Assembly (NCBI RefSeq): GCF_900218065.1
Contig: NZ_OBMU01000002.1
Span: 326,232 to 390,231, forward strand
Direction of reading: 5' to 3'
Source: Novosphingobium sp. Chol11
Lineage (GTDB): Bacteria > Pseudomonadota > Alphaproteobacteria > Sphingomonadales > Sphingomonadaceae
DNA length: 64,000 bases
In this document: one piece after another, positions 48,868-58,532 of the stretch
Position numbering within the stretch: position 1 is the first letter of the stretch
Layout of the letters: each line of letters opens with the position of its first letter
Translations under genes and position numbers: made by a program
Notes under the pieces: model-generated
Databases searched by the model: none
Told to the model about the DNA's origin: nothing
What the model saw: only the letters and a program-made list of their open reading frames with translations

Positions 48868-50556
48868 TCACGCGTTCGCGCCGGTTATGTCGCGGGCGGC
48901 GACATAGGCGAAGGTCATTGCGGGGCCGATGGTGACGCCCGCGCCCGGATAGCTTTCCCCCATGGCTGAGGCGGCATTGTTGCCGACCGCGTAAAGGCCG
49001 GGGATGGGCGCGCCTGCATCATCCAGAACCTGGGCCTTTGCATTGGTGAGCAGGCCGCCATTGGTGCCGATGTCGCCGGGATAGATGGGCATGGCGTAGA
49101 AGGGGCCCTTGTCGAGCGGACGCAGGCAGGGGTTGGGGCCGTGGCGGAAGTCGCCATACATTTTGTCATAGGCCGCTTCGCCGCGATGGAATTCGGGGTC
49201 TTCACCCTTGGTCGCATGGGTATTGAACCGGGCGATGGTGGCCGAGAGCGCCGCCGGATCGATGCCGATCTTGCCCGCCAGTTCCTCGATCGAGCGGCCC
49301 TGCTTCAGGATGCTGCGCACGCCCTTGTTATGCATGAAGGTGGGCATGAGCGGGTAGAGCGGGCCCATCGGAAACTGGTGGCGATATTTGTGGTCGAAGA
49401 TCATCCAGCTGGGGCTGGCGTCGTGATGTTCCGCTTCCCGTCGCGCCATTTGCTGGCCGACGATATGGTAAGAGGCGGCTTCATTGAGATAGCGCTTGCC
49501 GCTCTGGTTGACCATGAGGCAGCCGGGCAGCGCCCGTTCGACCGTGCATAGCCGCCCGCGATCTTCGCCGGGCACGTAGAAGACCGGCGCGGCCCAGGCC
49601 GATTGCAGGTTCAGCATGTTGGCGCCGACCGCTTCGCCCGCGCGGATCGCGTCGCCGGTATTGCTGGTGACGCCGCCCGAATAGCGGGACGTGGGATAAA
49701 GGGGCGAGTTGGCGTCGCGCATCGTCTGGTTCTTGTCAAAACCACCGGCGGCGAGCACCACGCCCTTGCGCACGCCGATGCGGTAGGGCTTGCCATCCTT
49801 TTCGACCACGGCGCCAGTGACGCGGCCGTTTTCGCGGATGAGTTCGCTAAGCGGCGTGTCGAGCCAGACGGGCACGCCCGCCTTGTCGAGTGCCATGCGC
49901 AGGCCGCCGGTCAGCGCGTTGCCGAGCGTCAGGCGGCGATCCTTGCGCGAGGTCAGGCGGAAGGGAAGGTCGAGCCAGTAGCGCGACATGTTGACGACGA
50001 GGTTCTTCATCCAGCCCTTCGTGCGGTAAAGCAGTTCGCTCGTTTCGCTGAAGTGCCAGTTGAGATAGCCGAACAGGCTCGCCGCAGGAGACGCGAAGCG
50101 CAGGGTGCGGATTTCCTTGCCGAGCGGCTTGCCGTCCATGGGCATGGGCAGATGGGTGCGATAGCCCTGCGCCGACCCGCCGGGATTTTCGGCATGATAA
50201 TCGGGATAGGGGAAGGCCATATACTGGACCGGCGTGTTCGCCATGACCCAGCGCAACATGGGCGCGGCATTATCGACATAGGCGCGGATATTTTCGTCCG
50301 GCACATTGTCCGCCGAAAGGCCGCGCAGATAGGTGAAGGCGTCGTCGAGATTATCTTCGAAGCCCGCCGCCTTGGCCACGTCGCTGCCCGGGATCCAGAT
50401 GCCGCCGCCTGACGTGGCAGACGTGCCGCCCCAAAGATCGGCCTTTTCAACGATCAGCACATCGGCGCGGTTGTGCGCTCCGACAAGGCCCGCGAGGAGG
50501 CCGCCCGCGCCCGACCCCACCACCAGAATGTCGACTTCCTTGTCCCAATTACTCAT
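48868..50556 (-). CDS. FAD-dependent 3-ketosteroid-dehydrogenase-like oxidoreductase
   Basis: A flavoprotein of 562 residues of the KstD/fumarate-reductase superfamily. The N-terminal FAD motif is DILVVGSGAGGLLAG, followed by GGTSATSGGGIWIPGS. The C-terminal block GTNGGLLTNAKAQVLDDAG, then IPGLYAVGNNAASAMGESYPGAGVTIGPAMTFAY, mirrors the KstD region with the catalytic Tyr (in ESYPGAG) and Gly. KstD enzymes introduce a 1,2 double bond next to a ring ketone. In this locus it may act on steroid-like or other cyclic ketones. The ATG at 50556 starts MSNWDKEVD; the frame is open upstream but not family-like. Followed by the SnoaL-like gene. Confidence 0.87.
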   Translation of the reverse strand: MSNWDKEVDILVVGSGAGGLLAGLVGAHNRADVLIVEKADLWGGTSATSGGGIWIPGSDVAKAAGFEDNLDDAFTYLRGLSADNVPDENIRAYVDNAAPMLRWVMANTPVQYMAFPYPDYHAENPGGSAQGYRTHLPMPMDGKPLGKEIRTLRFASPAASLFGYLNWHFSETSELLYRTKGWMKNLVVNMSRYWLDLPFRLTSRKDRRLTLGNALTGGLRMALDKAGVPVWLDTPLSELIRENGRVTGAVVEKDGKPYRIGVRKGVVLAAGGFDKNQTMRDANSPLYPTSRYSGGVTSNTGDAIRAGEAVGANMLNLQSAWAAPVFYVPGEDRGRLCTVERALPGCLMVNQSGKRYLNEAASYHIVGQQMARREAEHHDASPSWMIFDHKYRHQFPMGPLYPLMPTFMHNKGVRSILKQGRSIEELAGKIGIDPAALSATIARFNTHATKGEDPEFHRGEAAYDKMYGDFRHGPNPCLRPLDKGPFYAMPIYPGDIGTNGGLLTNAKAQVLDDAGAPIPGLYAVGNNAASAMGESYPGAGVTIGPAMTFAYVAARDITGANA

Positions 50557-50733
50557 TACAGCCCCATTCCGATCCGGGTTCCCAAGCGGACGGGTGGCGC
50601 TGCCGCGAACAGGCCGCTGCGCCAATCCCCTCCCGCAATATTCACGCGAACTGTGACCTTACCGGCTATAATGTCAACTCTTGCGTAGCTGCGGCGCGAT
50701 TTTAGCATGCAAGGGCGATGGTTTGACGGTGGA

Positions 50734-51408
50734 TCAGCAGCGGCCCGTCACCGGGATGCAGGCGCCGGTGACAGCAGCCGCGCCGTCCGACAGGAGGAAG
50801 GCAATGACGCTGGCAACCTGCGCTGGCGAGACCCAGCGGCTGAAGTCGGCGTCGCTCATGTCGGCGCGATTGGCGGGCGTGTCGATGATCGACGGCTGCA
50901 CGGCGTTGACGCGGACGCCATTGTCCTTTTCTTCCTCGGCCAGCGCTTCGGTGAGCTTTGCGATGCCCGCCTTGCTGGCGGCATAGGCGCCCATGCCCGC
51001 CCCCGCCTTGATCGCGGAGGCCGCGCCGATGCTGACGATCGCGCCGCCGCCTTCACGAAGCGAGGGGAGGGCGGCGCGCACGGCGTTGACGGCGGTGCGC
51101 AGGTTGATGTCGAACAGCGTCGCCCAGGTCGCGACATCGCCATCGGCGACGGTTTCCCAGCGGAAGGTGCCCGCGACGTTGACGAGGGCTGAGAGGGGGC
51201 CGTTGGCGTCGATCGCCTGATTGACGGCGGCCGCTGTTGCGTCAGGGTCCGCCAGATCGACGCCGCCCAAATAAGTGCCCTGCGTCCCCGTGCCCGCGCT
51301 GTCGGCGCGGTCGATGCCGGTCACCTTGTAGCCTGCCTGGACCAGCGCCTGGGTGACGGCCTGGCCCAATATGCCAGCAGCGCCGGTCACGATCGCGTGA
51401 GTTTTCAT
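50734..51408 (-). CDS. SDR-family oxidoreductase
   Basis: A 224-residue short-chain dehydrogenase. TGAAGILGQAV gives the cofactor site, VNVAGTFR the NNAG equivalent, IVSIGAASAI the catalytic Ser, and YxxxK is in GAYAASKAGIAK. Shorter than the other SDRs and ends VTGACIPVTGRC. CAGGAGAAG precedes the ATG. It follows the MFS gene by about 35 bases, so a two-gene operon transcribed leftward is likely. Confidence 0.85.
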   Translation of the reverse strand: MKTHAIVTGAAGILGQAVTQALVQAGYKVTGIDRADSAGTGTQGTYLGGVDLADPDATAAAVNQAIDANGPLSALVNVAGTFRWETVADGDVATWATLFDINLRTAVNAVRAALPSLREGGGAIVSIGAASAIKAGAGMGAYAASKAGIAKLTEALAEEEKDNGVRVNAVQPSIIDTPANRADMSDADFSRWVSPAQVASVIAFLLSDGAAAVTGACIPVTGRC

Positions 51409-51443
51409 GCCATCTTCTCCTGTTCGTGGCTCTGTTGCGGCGA

Positions 51444-52805
51444 TCAGAGCGTCGATTCCTTCAATTTTCCCTCGCCGGACAGTGAGGCGGCCTCATCGGA
51501 GCGACCGACGCGGGTCAGGTCGTGGGGATAATGGACGGACGCCCGCCAGAAAAGCAGCCCGCCGAAAATTGTCAGCACCGAAAGCGAGAAGAGGCTGATG
51601 CGGAGGGATTCGGCACCGAACCGGTCGGCGAGCAAGTCGCTGACGATGCCGCCCAGGACGGGGCCGAAGGCGCTGCCGATGACGTTGATGATGACGACCA
51701 GCATAGCGGTCGCCTGGGCCCGTTGGTGCGGCAGGACGAGGCGGGCGGCTGCGCCGAAGGAAGGGCCTGCCCACATCGCGGCCATCATGCCGGTGAGGAT
51801 GGAAAGCAGCGCGACGCCGGGGACGCGCAGGCCGCCGATCTGGACGGCGGCGCCGCCGGGCAGCGTGAACATGACGATGAAGAGCGGGAAGGCGAGCAGG
51901 AAGGCGATGGCCGGGACGCGCAGCTGCCATTCTTCGCCACGCACGCGCAGGCGGTCGACGATGACGCCGCTGAGCAAGCTGCCCGTGATGCCGCCGATCG
52001 CCGCGCCGATGCCGAGCCAGGAGCCAGCTTCGACAATGGTCATGCCATGGGACCGCATGAAGAAGGCGGGCTTCCATATGGCGGCGGCATAGCCGAAAAT
52101 GTTGAACGTCCCGACACCCAGGCCCAGCAGGCGCAGGGAAGGGATCGACCAGCAGCGCCGGATGGCTCGCCACAAGCTTTCGGACGGCTCATCGCTGGGC
52201 GTCTGCGCGGCCTTGCTGCGGCGCGGGCCGGTGAGCCAGAGCAGGAGCGCCAAGGGAAAACCGGGGATGGCGAGCGCGAAAAAGGCCCAGCGCCAGCCCC
52301 ACATCGCGGCGACGGCCGCGCCGCCGGTGAGGCCGAGCACGACGCCGATATAGGTGGAGGCGGAAAGAACGCCCATCGCGCTCGACCGGCGGCGTTCGTC
52401 ATAGAGGCTGGCGAGGAGAGATTGCGCTGGCGGCAGGCCGCCCGCCTCGCCGATGCCGACCATCAGGCGGGCAATGCTCATTTGCAGCATGTTGCCAGCC
52501 GCACCGCATGCCGCCGTCGCCGCGCTCCAGAGCGTGGCCGACAGTGTGAGGACCCCGCGCCGCGACCATCGGTCGGCGAAACGGGCGAGCGGCATGCTGA
52601 ACAACACATAGCTGGCGACGAAACCGGGCCCGCCGACGAGGCCAAGCAGCGAATCGGACGCGCCGAATTCCGTCTTGATTGCCGGGATGAGGACAGAGAA
52701 GACGTGGCGATCCGCGTAGCTGAGCGAATTGATCGCCAGCAGCAGCAGCAAGATATAAAGCGCATAGGCCGGGCGGGCCGGCCTTTCCTCCATGGGCGCC
52801 ATCAT
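51444..52805 (-). CDS. MFS transporter
   Basis: A 453-residue transporter with twelve hydrophobic segments. LLLLLAINSLSYADRHVFSVLIPAIKTEFG is helix 1, and ARFADRWSRRGVLTLS is the A-motif between helices 2 and 3, as in anion:cation symporters and aromatic/carboxylate importers. IARLMVGIGEAGGLPPAQSLLASLYDERRRSSAMG follows. In this cluster it probably imports the substrate or exports a product. The start ATG at 52805 has GAGGAGAGA directly upstream. Confidence 0.88.
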   Translation of the reverse strand: MMAPMEERPARPAYALYILLLLLAINSLSYADRHVFSVLIPAIKTEFGASDSLLGLVGGPGFVASYVLFSMPLARFADRWSRRGVLTLSATLWSAATAACGAAGNMLQMSIARLMVGIGEAGGLPPAQSLLASLYDERRRSSAMGVLSASTYIGVVLGLTGGAAVAAMWGWRWAFFALAIPGFPLALLLWLTGPRRSKAAQTPSDEPSESLWRAIRRCWSIPSLRLLGLGVGTFNIFGYAAAIWKPAFFMRSHGMTIVEAGSWLGIGAAIGGITGSLLSGVIVDRLRVRGEEWQLRVPAIAFLLAFPLFIVMFTLPGGAAVQIGGLRVPGVALLSILTGMMAAMWAGPSFGAAARLVLPHQRAQATAMLVVIINVIGSAFGPVLGGIVSDLLADRFGAESLRISLFSLSVLTIFGGLLFWRASVHYPHDLTRVGRSDEAASLSGEGKLKESTL

Positions 52806-52991
52806 TCTCTCCTCACATTGCGGGCACCCGGTCCGCGCAGCTGAAACTTCATGGCCGGGTGCAATTATCCGAGGAGGCATGGCGCAGGCGCATCAAATTC
52901 GCAAGCGCTGAGGTGCACTGATCCGCAAATGTGGAGCGGCGCCGGACGGGCAGGCCCGGCCGGTCCGGCGCCGGCAAACCTCTCCTTTACC

Positions 52992-53921
52992 TCACCATTC
53001 CATCTCTGGCGGGACGATCAGGTCCTTCACGGCGTCAGGGGCATAGGTCCAGGGTTCCTCGAAGCCGACGGAGACCGAACTGTAGCCGAGGATCTGGCGC
53101 AGGACCTTGGACGAGCCCTTCATCACTTCAGGGTCGATCGTCATCGGGAAGTTGATCATGGGCTTCCACCAGGGCGGGCAATAGCCGACGATCACGCCAG
53201 CGCGCTCCAGGTCCGTCGATGTGTTCGCGCCCGTGCCGTGCAGCAGCAGGTCGGTGTAGATGAGCACGGACCCGGCTGGCGCTTCGGCAGGCACGGATTC
53301 ATATTGGACCGCCCAGGATTGCGGTTCCGTGTCGCGATGGCTGCCGGGGACCATGCGGGTCGCGCCGTTGGCTTCGACGAAATCATCGAGGCACCAGATG
53401 AAGCGGGTCTGCGCGGCACCGGCGGACAAAGGCATCGCGCCGCTGCGGTCGCGGTGAATGCCCTGCTGCGCGCTGCCGGGACGGGTGACGTTGGCGCCAT
53501 AGCTGTGCACCAGATAGGATTCGTCCAGTGTCTGCGGCCCCAGCAGTTCGCGGGTGAGCTGAAGCGGCATTTCATGTTCCAGAATGTCGCGGAAGAAGCG
53601 TTCCCGGTTCATCAGATGGCAGCCCGACATGCGGCGGTTGAGATCGTCATTGTCGGTGTAGAAACGGCGCACGCGCTCTTCGTCGATCGCTTCTTCGCGG
53701 GCGATTTCGGCGGCGAGGAAGTCGCGCATCTCGCGCGCCTTGTCCCGGCTGACGACCTCTGCCGCGATCGCATAGCCCGCGCGGTCGAGATCGGCGCGGA
53801 TCTGATCCATGTCCTTGGTCGGTTGCGGCAGGGGACCGTCAAATTCCAGATGTTTTACGGGGCGGGTGTCCATCGCGCCCATATTGTGCGTGACTTGGCG
53901 TTTCGCGTTTCCGGTGGCCAT
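52992..53921 (-). CDS. Phytanoyl-CoA dioxygenase-family (PhyH) oxygenase
   Basis: A 2-oxoglutarate/Fe(II) hydroxylase-like protein of 309 residues. The metal-binding HxD is in QQGIHRDRSGAM and the distal His in YTDLLLHGTGANTS, with GATRMVPGSHRD nearby as the double-stranded beta-helix's second element. PhyH enzymes hydroxylate acyl-CoA or small ring compounds. GGATAAG precedes the ATG. It stands between the two MFS genes and shares their strand, suggesting a substrate-hydroxylation step. Confidence 0.85.
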   Translation of the reverse strand: MATGNAKRQVTHNMGAMDTRPVKHLEFDGPLPQPTKDMDQIRADLDRAGYAIAAEVVSRDKAREMRDFLAAEIAREEAIDEERVRRFYTDNDDLNRRMSGCHLMNRERFFRDILEHEMPLQLTRELLGPQTLDESYLVHSYGANVTRPGSAQQGIHRDRSGAMPLSAGAAQTRFIWCLDDFVEANGATRMVPGSHRDTEPQSWAVQYESVPAEAPAGSVLIYTDLLLHGTGANTSTDLERAGVIVGYCPPWWKPMINFPMTIDPEVMKGSSKVLRQILGYSSVSVGFEEPWTYAPDAVKDLIVPPEMEW

Positions 53922-53996
53922 GGCTTATCCTCTCTCTCCTATTCGTCCGTGTTCCGGATCGTCCTTATTTTATAATCCCGGCCTCACGCAATCAAT

Positions 53997-55352
53997 TCAA
54001 ACGGCCGTTGTACTTTCCTGCTTGAGGGCGCGCACCGCCATGGTCCAGTGCCAGGCGGCCCACAGGAAGAAGGCGGTGAGGCAGATCAGCGCATCCCGCA
54101 GGCCAAGCGCCGCGTCACCCCCGCGCAGATAGGCGAAAGCGTCGCTGAGCACGCCTGCGGCAAGTGGCCCCATCGATACGCCGATCAGGTTCGCCGCCAC
54201 GATGTTCACGGCGCTCGCCCGCGCACGCATCGACACCGGCGCGAGGCTTTGGATGAGGGCGATGGAGGGCGCGGTCCAGAAGGAGCCGACAATGTAGCTG
54301 GGGATCAGGATGAGTAGAACGCTCTGCCCATCCGCCATGCTGAGCGCGACAATGTCCAGCGGTATGGAGAGGAGCATGCCGACGATCGGCAGCCAGAGCG
54401 CCATGTGGAGGCCTGACTTGGCAAGGCGCGTCCCCTGCCAGCCGCCTGCCCAGGTGCCGATCGCCCCGCATATGCCGGTCAGCAGGCCAAGGCCGATGCC
54501 GACATGCGCCAGGCTCATGCCATGGTTGCGGATGAGGAAGGAGGGCAGCCAGGTCGAAATGCCGGTCTGGGCGAAGGCCATGATCGCCGTACCGGCGACG
54601 ATGTGGACGAAGGCGCGCCGTCGCGCCAGCACACGCAGGCTCTGGAAGAAAGTCAGCGACTCTGGCGTTTGTGCCGGTTGATCGGAGGGATATTCGGTTC
54701 CGCCACGGATCGGCTCGCGGGCGATGAGGGGAAAGAGGATCGCGATCAGGATACCGGGGACACCCGCCAGCAGGAGAGCCGTGCGCCAGTCCGTCGCCTG
54801 CGCGACGATGCCGCCGATCGAAAGGCCCGCCATGACGCCGACCGGCACGCCGATGGCGAAGAGGCCTGCCGCAGCGGGGCGCTCGCGGGGCGGGTAGAGA
54901 TCGGAGATGAGGGAGTGGGCGGCGGGGGCGAAGCCTGCTTCGGCAAGTCCTACGCCCATGCGCGCGGCGAAGAAGGCGCCGAAACTGCGGGTGAGGCCGC
55001 AGAGCGCCGTCATGACGCTCCAGCTGGCGGTGAAGAGCGCGATCAGCCGCACTCGATTGACGCCACGATCGATCAGCTGGGCGATGGGAATGCCCATCAA
55101 GGTGTAGAAGATGCCGAAGGCCCCGCCGGTCAGCAGGCCGAGTTCCCAGTCAGCGAGCTTGAAGTCGGCCTTTATGGGTTCCTGAAGGATGACGACGATC
55201 TGGCGGTCGAGATAGTTGAGGCTGTAGATGAAGGCGAGCATCAGCAGCATTGCCGTGCGGCGTCGGCCCTGGAGCGGGGGTGATGCGGCGATAGCGTCCG
55301 GTCCAACCGCCGGGAGGGCATCTGACATGGTCAGCGGTGCCGGGTTCGTCAT
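53997..55352 (-). CDS. MFS transporter
   Basis: A second 12-helix MFS protein, 451 residues. Helix 1 is TAMLLMLAFIYSLNYLDRQIVVIL, motif A lies at DRGVNRVRLIALF, and a GxG-like ARMGVGLAEAGFAPAAHSLISDLYPPRERPAAAGL block shows the same spinster/sugar-phosphate type relation as its neighbour at 51444. The two may be duplicates with separate substrates. The N-terminal 30 residues are Ala/Pro-rich and cytosolic. Confidence 0.88.
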   Translation of the reverse strand: MTNPAPLTMSDALPAVGPDAIAASPPLQGRRRTAMLLMLAFIYSLNYLDRQIVVILQEPIKADFKLADWELGLLTGGAFGIFYTLMGIPIAQLIDRGVNRVRLIALFTASWSVMTALCGLTRSFGAFFAARMGVGLAEAGFAPAAHSLISDLYPPRERPAAAGLFAIGVPVGVMAGLSIGGIVAQATDWRTALLLAGVPGILIAILFPLIAREPIRGGTEYPSDQPAQTPESLTFFQSLRVLARRRAFVHIVAGTAIMAFAQTGISTWLPSFLIRNHGMSLAHVGIGLGLLTGICGAIGTWAGGWQGTRLAKSGLHMALWLPIVGMLLSIPLDIVALSMADGQSVLLILIPSYIVGSFWTAPSIALIQSLAPVSMRARASAVNIVAANLIGVSMGPLAAGVLSDAFAYLRGGDAALGLRDALICLTAFFLWAAWHWTMAVRALKQESTTAV

Positions 55353-55474
55353 CAGCTTGTCTCCCAGGGAGCCGCCACATGCGCAACGGTTCAGGTCATG
55401 GGAGCCAAGATCATCGGATCGCGATCAGGATCAACGCGGGTGCGCAACTTTCCGCGCATATGGAAGCCCGCAGG

Positions 55475-57562
55475 TCAGGCGCGGGGCAGGCCGAGGTGAT
55501 GCTGCGCGATGATGGTGCGGTGAACCTCGCTGGTGCCGCCATAGATGGTCTGCCCGATTGATTGGCGGTAGGATTCCTCGATCTTTGCCAAGGCTGGCGT
55601 TTTATGAGCGAGCGTGCCGGGCGCGGCCAGCGCGGCGAGATCGGCAGCGTCAGCCATGTAGATTTCGGTGGTGAACATCTTGGCCATCGGGCCGATGGAG
55701 CGGGTCATCCGGCCTGCCTCTATCGCCCAGGTGACGCGGCGACACATGAGGTCGGCGATTTCCAGATGGGTGCGCACGCGGGCAAGGCGGGCGCGGACGG
55801 CTGGCTTGTCGATCGAGCGCTTGCCCGCCGCGTCGCTGCTGCCTGCCCAATCGAGCGCGGCGCGCATGAGGCTGTGGTGATAGATGTGATAGCCTTCGCC
55901 GCCATGTTCGATTTCCATGGCAGCGGCCATGACCTTGAGCCCGCCATTGACTTCGCCCAGCCGGTAGCGATCGGGCACGCGCACTTCGTCATAGAAGGTG
56001 ATGTTGGTGCGTTCATCCTGGAGCGTGTCGACCGGCTGGATCGTGATGCCCGGCAGGCTCATGGGGAAGAAGAAGATGGTGATCCCCTTATGCTTGGGCG
56101 CGTCGGGATCGGTGCGGGCGAGCATCAATATATAGTCGGAGATATGGGCGCCGGTGGTGAACATCTTTTGCCCGGTGATGATCCAGTCATCGCCATCGCG
56201 CACGGCACGGGTGCGGGCGGCGTACATGTCCGATCCTGATGCGGGCTCGGTAAAGCCAAGGCAGGCGAGCGCCGATCCGTCGGCGAGGCGCGGCAGCACT
56301 TCGGCCTTCAGTTCGGGCGAGCCGAACTTCATCGTCATGCGCGCGCCCATGTTGGTGCAGCCGATCGGGATGCGGGAGATGCCGAATTCCTCGAACACGC
56401 GGCCGAGCGCGGTGACTTCCATGGGGCTGCGGTCCTGACCGCCCCATTCACGGGGCCAGTCGGGATAGGCGAGGCCCGCTGCGGCAAGCTTGCGGTGGAG
56501 GTCGGGCAGGTGGCCGTCGGTGGAGGTGGCGGCTGCGCTTTGCAGTTCGGGCGTCACGACGGTTGCGAGGAAGGTCCGTACTTGCGCTGCGAAGGCTTCT
56601 TCGTTTGCGGTGAAGCCCATGTCCAGGCCGGGATCGCCCGCCTCGGGCAGTGCGGTCGTCGTGCCTGCCCAGAGGCGATCGCCCGCGTCGACCAGCCGGT
56701 CCTCCGGATCGCCTTCCGCCAAGGCCACGCGATCGATCGCCAGGAAATAGAGGTGGATGTCATATTCGTCGGACAGGCCATAGCCGCCGAAGGTGCGCAG
56801 CGCTCGGCGCACGGCGGCTCGCGCGGTGGTGGCGGTCCACCAGCTGGTCATGGCGGTGAGCGCGCCTGCTTCGGGCTGTTGCTGGGCGACGCCCCAGATG
56901 GTGCGCCATAGCAGCAGGCGGCCGCCCTCCATGTCGGTGATGGAGTCGGCGAGGGGGAAAGCCACCCCCTGAAACGCGCCGATGGGCTGGTCGAACTGCT
57001 TGCGTTCGGTGGCGTAGGCGGCGGCCATTTCGATGGCGCGGGTGCCCGCGCCGACCAGCCAGGCCGAGCGGAGCAGGGTTCGTTCGGTGAGGGCGGCTTC
57101 GAATGATTGCCGGGCCGCGTTGCCGCCGGCGATGATGCGCGCTTCGCCATTGGGCATGGCGGCGTGGATGGCGTCGGATTGCCAGCTGAGCCGGATGCAG
57201 CCGTCCTGCGCGTCGAAGCTGATGGGCGTAGAGGATGCCTGTTCGAGCAGCGCGGCGGCGGCTTCTCCTTCCAGTTGGCCCAGAAGCGCGCAGGCGGCGA
57301 TGCCGTCCGCGATCGGTAGGGGGGCCGCGCCCCGCCCTGCCGCTTCGCAGATCAGCGCGGCTTCCATGAGGCCCATGCCAAGGCCGCTGCGGTCTTCTGG
57401 CGCGCGCATGGTGATGAAGCCCATCTCGCCCGCCTGGCTCCAGAGGCTGGCGTCGACGGCGCCTTTGGACGCGCGGGCGGCCTGCACCACCTCTTCGCGA
57501 TCGAAGAAGCGCAGGGCTGCTTCCTGCATCATCGCCTGCTGTTCGCTGAGTTCGAGATTCAT
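55475..57562 (-). CDS. Fused double acyl-CoA dehydrogenase
   Basis: A 695-residue protein made of two acyl-CoA dehydrogenase units. The first (about 1-320) starts LELSEQQAMMQEAALRFFDR and includes ATERKQFDQPIGAFQG but lacks the GGTSE-type base segment, having FGGYGLSDEYDIHLYF there. The second (about 330-695) is complete: FTEPASGSDMYAARTRA for FAD binding, EIEHGGEGYHIYHH and IYGGTSEVHRTIIAQHHLG with the catalytic-site Glu region. This looks like a fusion of the alpha and beta subunits of heteromeric enzymes such as FadE28-FadE29, where one site per pair is active. Such enzymes shorten sterol side chains or open rings after CoA activation. Divergent from the hydratase genes. Confidence 0.87.
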   Translation of the reverse strand: MNLELSEQQAMMQEAALRFFDREEVVQAARASKGAVDASLWSQAGEMGFITMRAPEDRSGLGMGLMEAALICEAAGRGAAPLPIADGIAACALLGQLEGEAAAALLEQASSTPISFDAQDGCIRLSWQSDAIHAAMPNGEARIIAGGNAARQSFEAALTERTLLRSAWLVGAGTRAIEMAAAYATERKQFDQPIGAFQGVAFPLADSITDMEGGRLLLWRTIWGVAQQQPEAGALTAMTSWWTATTARAAVRRALRTFGGYGLSDEYDIHLYFLAIDRVALAEGDPEDRLVDAGDRLWAGTTTALPEAGDPGLDMGFTANEEAFAAQVRTFLATVVTPELQSAAATSTDGHLPDLHRKLAAAGLAYPDWPREWGGQDRSPMEVTALGRVFEEFGISRIPIGCTNMGARMTMKFGSPELKAEVLPRLADGSALACLGFTEPASGSDMYAARTRAVRDGDDWIITGQKMFTTGAHISDYILMLARTDPDAPKHKGITIFFFPMSLPGITIQPVDTLQDERTNITFYDEVRVPDRYRLGEVNGGLKVMAAAMEIEHGGEGYHIYHHSLMRAALDWAGSSDAAGKRSIDKPAVRARLARVRTHLEIADLMCRRVTWAIEAGRMTRSIGPMAKMFTTEIYMADAADLAALAAPGTLAHKTPALAKIEESYRQSIGQTIYGGTSEVHRTIIAQHHLGLPRA

Positions 57563-57716
57563 GCCGTTTTCACCTTGTTCGCGCCCTTCTGCTTGGCCAT
57601 CCTGAAGCGCAAGATGTCAATTTGGCGGCGGCGCGCTTCCGGCAGTGCGGAAGGGCGCGGGTAACGGATGTCCGCAGCGCCGATCGCGCGCAACCAGCGG
57701 TCCAGGAGTAAGGCAG

Positions 57717-58532
57717 ATGGTAGAATATATCCGTTACGCGGTCGAGGAACGGGTGGCGACGATCACGCTGGATCGCGCTGACCGGGCGAACGCGCAGAAT
57801 GAACCTTTTTTGCAGCAGTTGAACGAAGCGTGGGAAAAGGCGGCGGCGGACGAGTCTGTGCGCGTCATCCTGCTGCGTGCGGAGGGTAAGCATTTTTCCG
57901 CCGGGCATGATGTGAGCGCGGAGGCCATTCGTGACGGGTCGTTCAACCGCATTCGCGAGACGATCCCGGAGCGTGGGCTGCTGGGCATCCATGAATGGGA
58001 AGCCAAACATTATCTCGGCTATTCCAAACGCTGGCGGGATATTCCCAAGCCTTCGATTGCCGCGGTTCAGGGCGCTTGCATCGCGGGCGGGCTGCTCCTT
58101 GCATGGCCATGCGATCTGATCATCGCGGCTGACGATGCGCGCTTTTCCGATCCGGTGGTGCTGATGGGCATCGGCGGGGTCGAATATCATGGGCATACGT
58201 GGGAACTGGGGCCGCGCAAGGCGAAGGAGATGCTGTTCACCGCCAAGCCGATCAACGCGCATGAGGCGGAACGGCGGGGCATGGTGAACCGGGTCGTGCC
58301 GCGCGCTGAGCTGGATGCCGAGGCGCTGGCGCTGGCGCGCGAAATTGCGCAGATGCACCCGCATGCGCTCGCCATGGCGAAGCGGGCGGTGAACCAGACG
58401 CTCGACATCATGGGGCAGAGCGCGGCGCTGCAAAGCTGTTTCGATATTCACCAGCTGGGCCATGCGTCGGCCTATGGCCAGACCGGCGAGTTCATCGTGG
58501 CGGGCATGGACAAGGTGAAGTCCCACTCATGA
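57717..58532 (+). CDS. Enoyl-CoA hydratase/isomerase family protein
   Basis: A 271-residue crotonase. Oxyanion-hole segments are HFSAGHDVSAEA and VQGACIAGGLLLAWPCDLIIAADDARFSDPVV; the catalytic Glu positions near residue 140 are unclear (GIGGVEYHGH), with a His-rich replacement, so it may be an isomerase or hydrolase and not a hydratase. The Glu in GVEYHGHTWELGPRKAKEML is the best candidate. CAGGAGTAAGG precedes the ATG at 57717. ATGA overlap with the next hydratase. Confidence 0.85.
   Translation: MVEYIRYAVEERVATITLDRADRANAQNEPFLQQLNEAWEKAAADESVRVILLRAEGKHFSAGHDVSAEAIRDGSFNRIRETIPERGLLGIHEWEAKHYLGYSKRWRDIPKPSIAAVQGACIAGGLLLAWPCDLIIAADDARFSDPVVLMGIGGVEYHGHTWELGPRKAKEMLFTAKPINAHEAERRGMVNRVVPRAELDAEALALAREIAQMHPHALAMAKRAVNQTLDIMGQSAALQSCFDIHQLGHASAYGQTGEFIVAGMDKVKSHS

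Noticed and set aside
50649..50677. Promoter for the KstD-like gene with TTGACA on the minus strand
   Set aside because: A good -35-like hexamer exists but no fitting -10 at 16-18 bases, so support is too weak.
51522..52844. 440-codon open frame opposite the MFS gene
   Set aside because: Its acidic, Gly/Asp/Glu-rich product is the mirror of membrane-helix codons, not a real protein.
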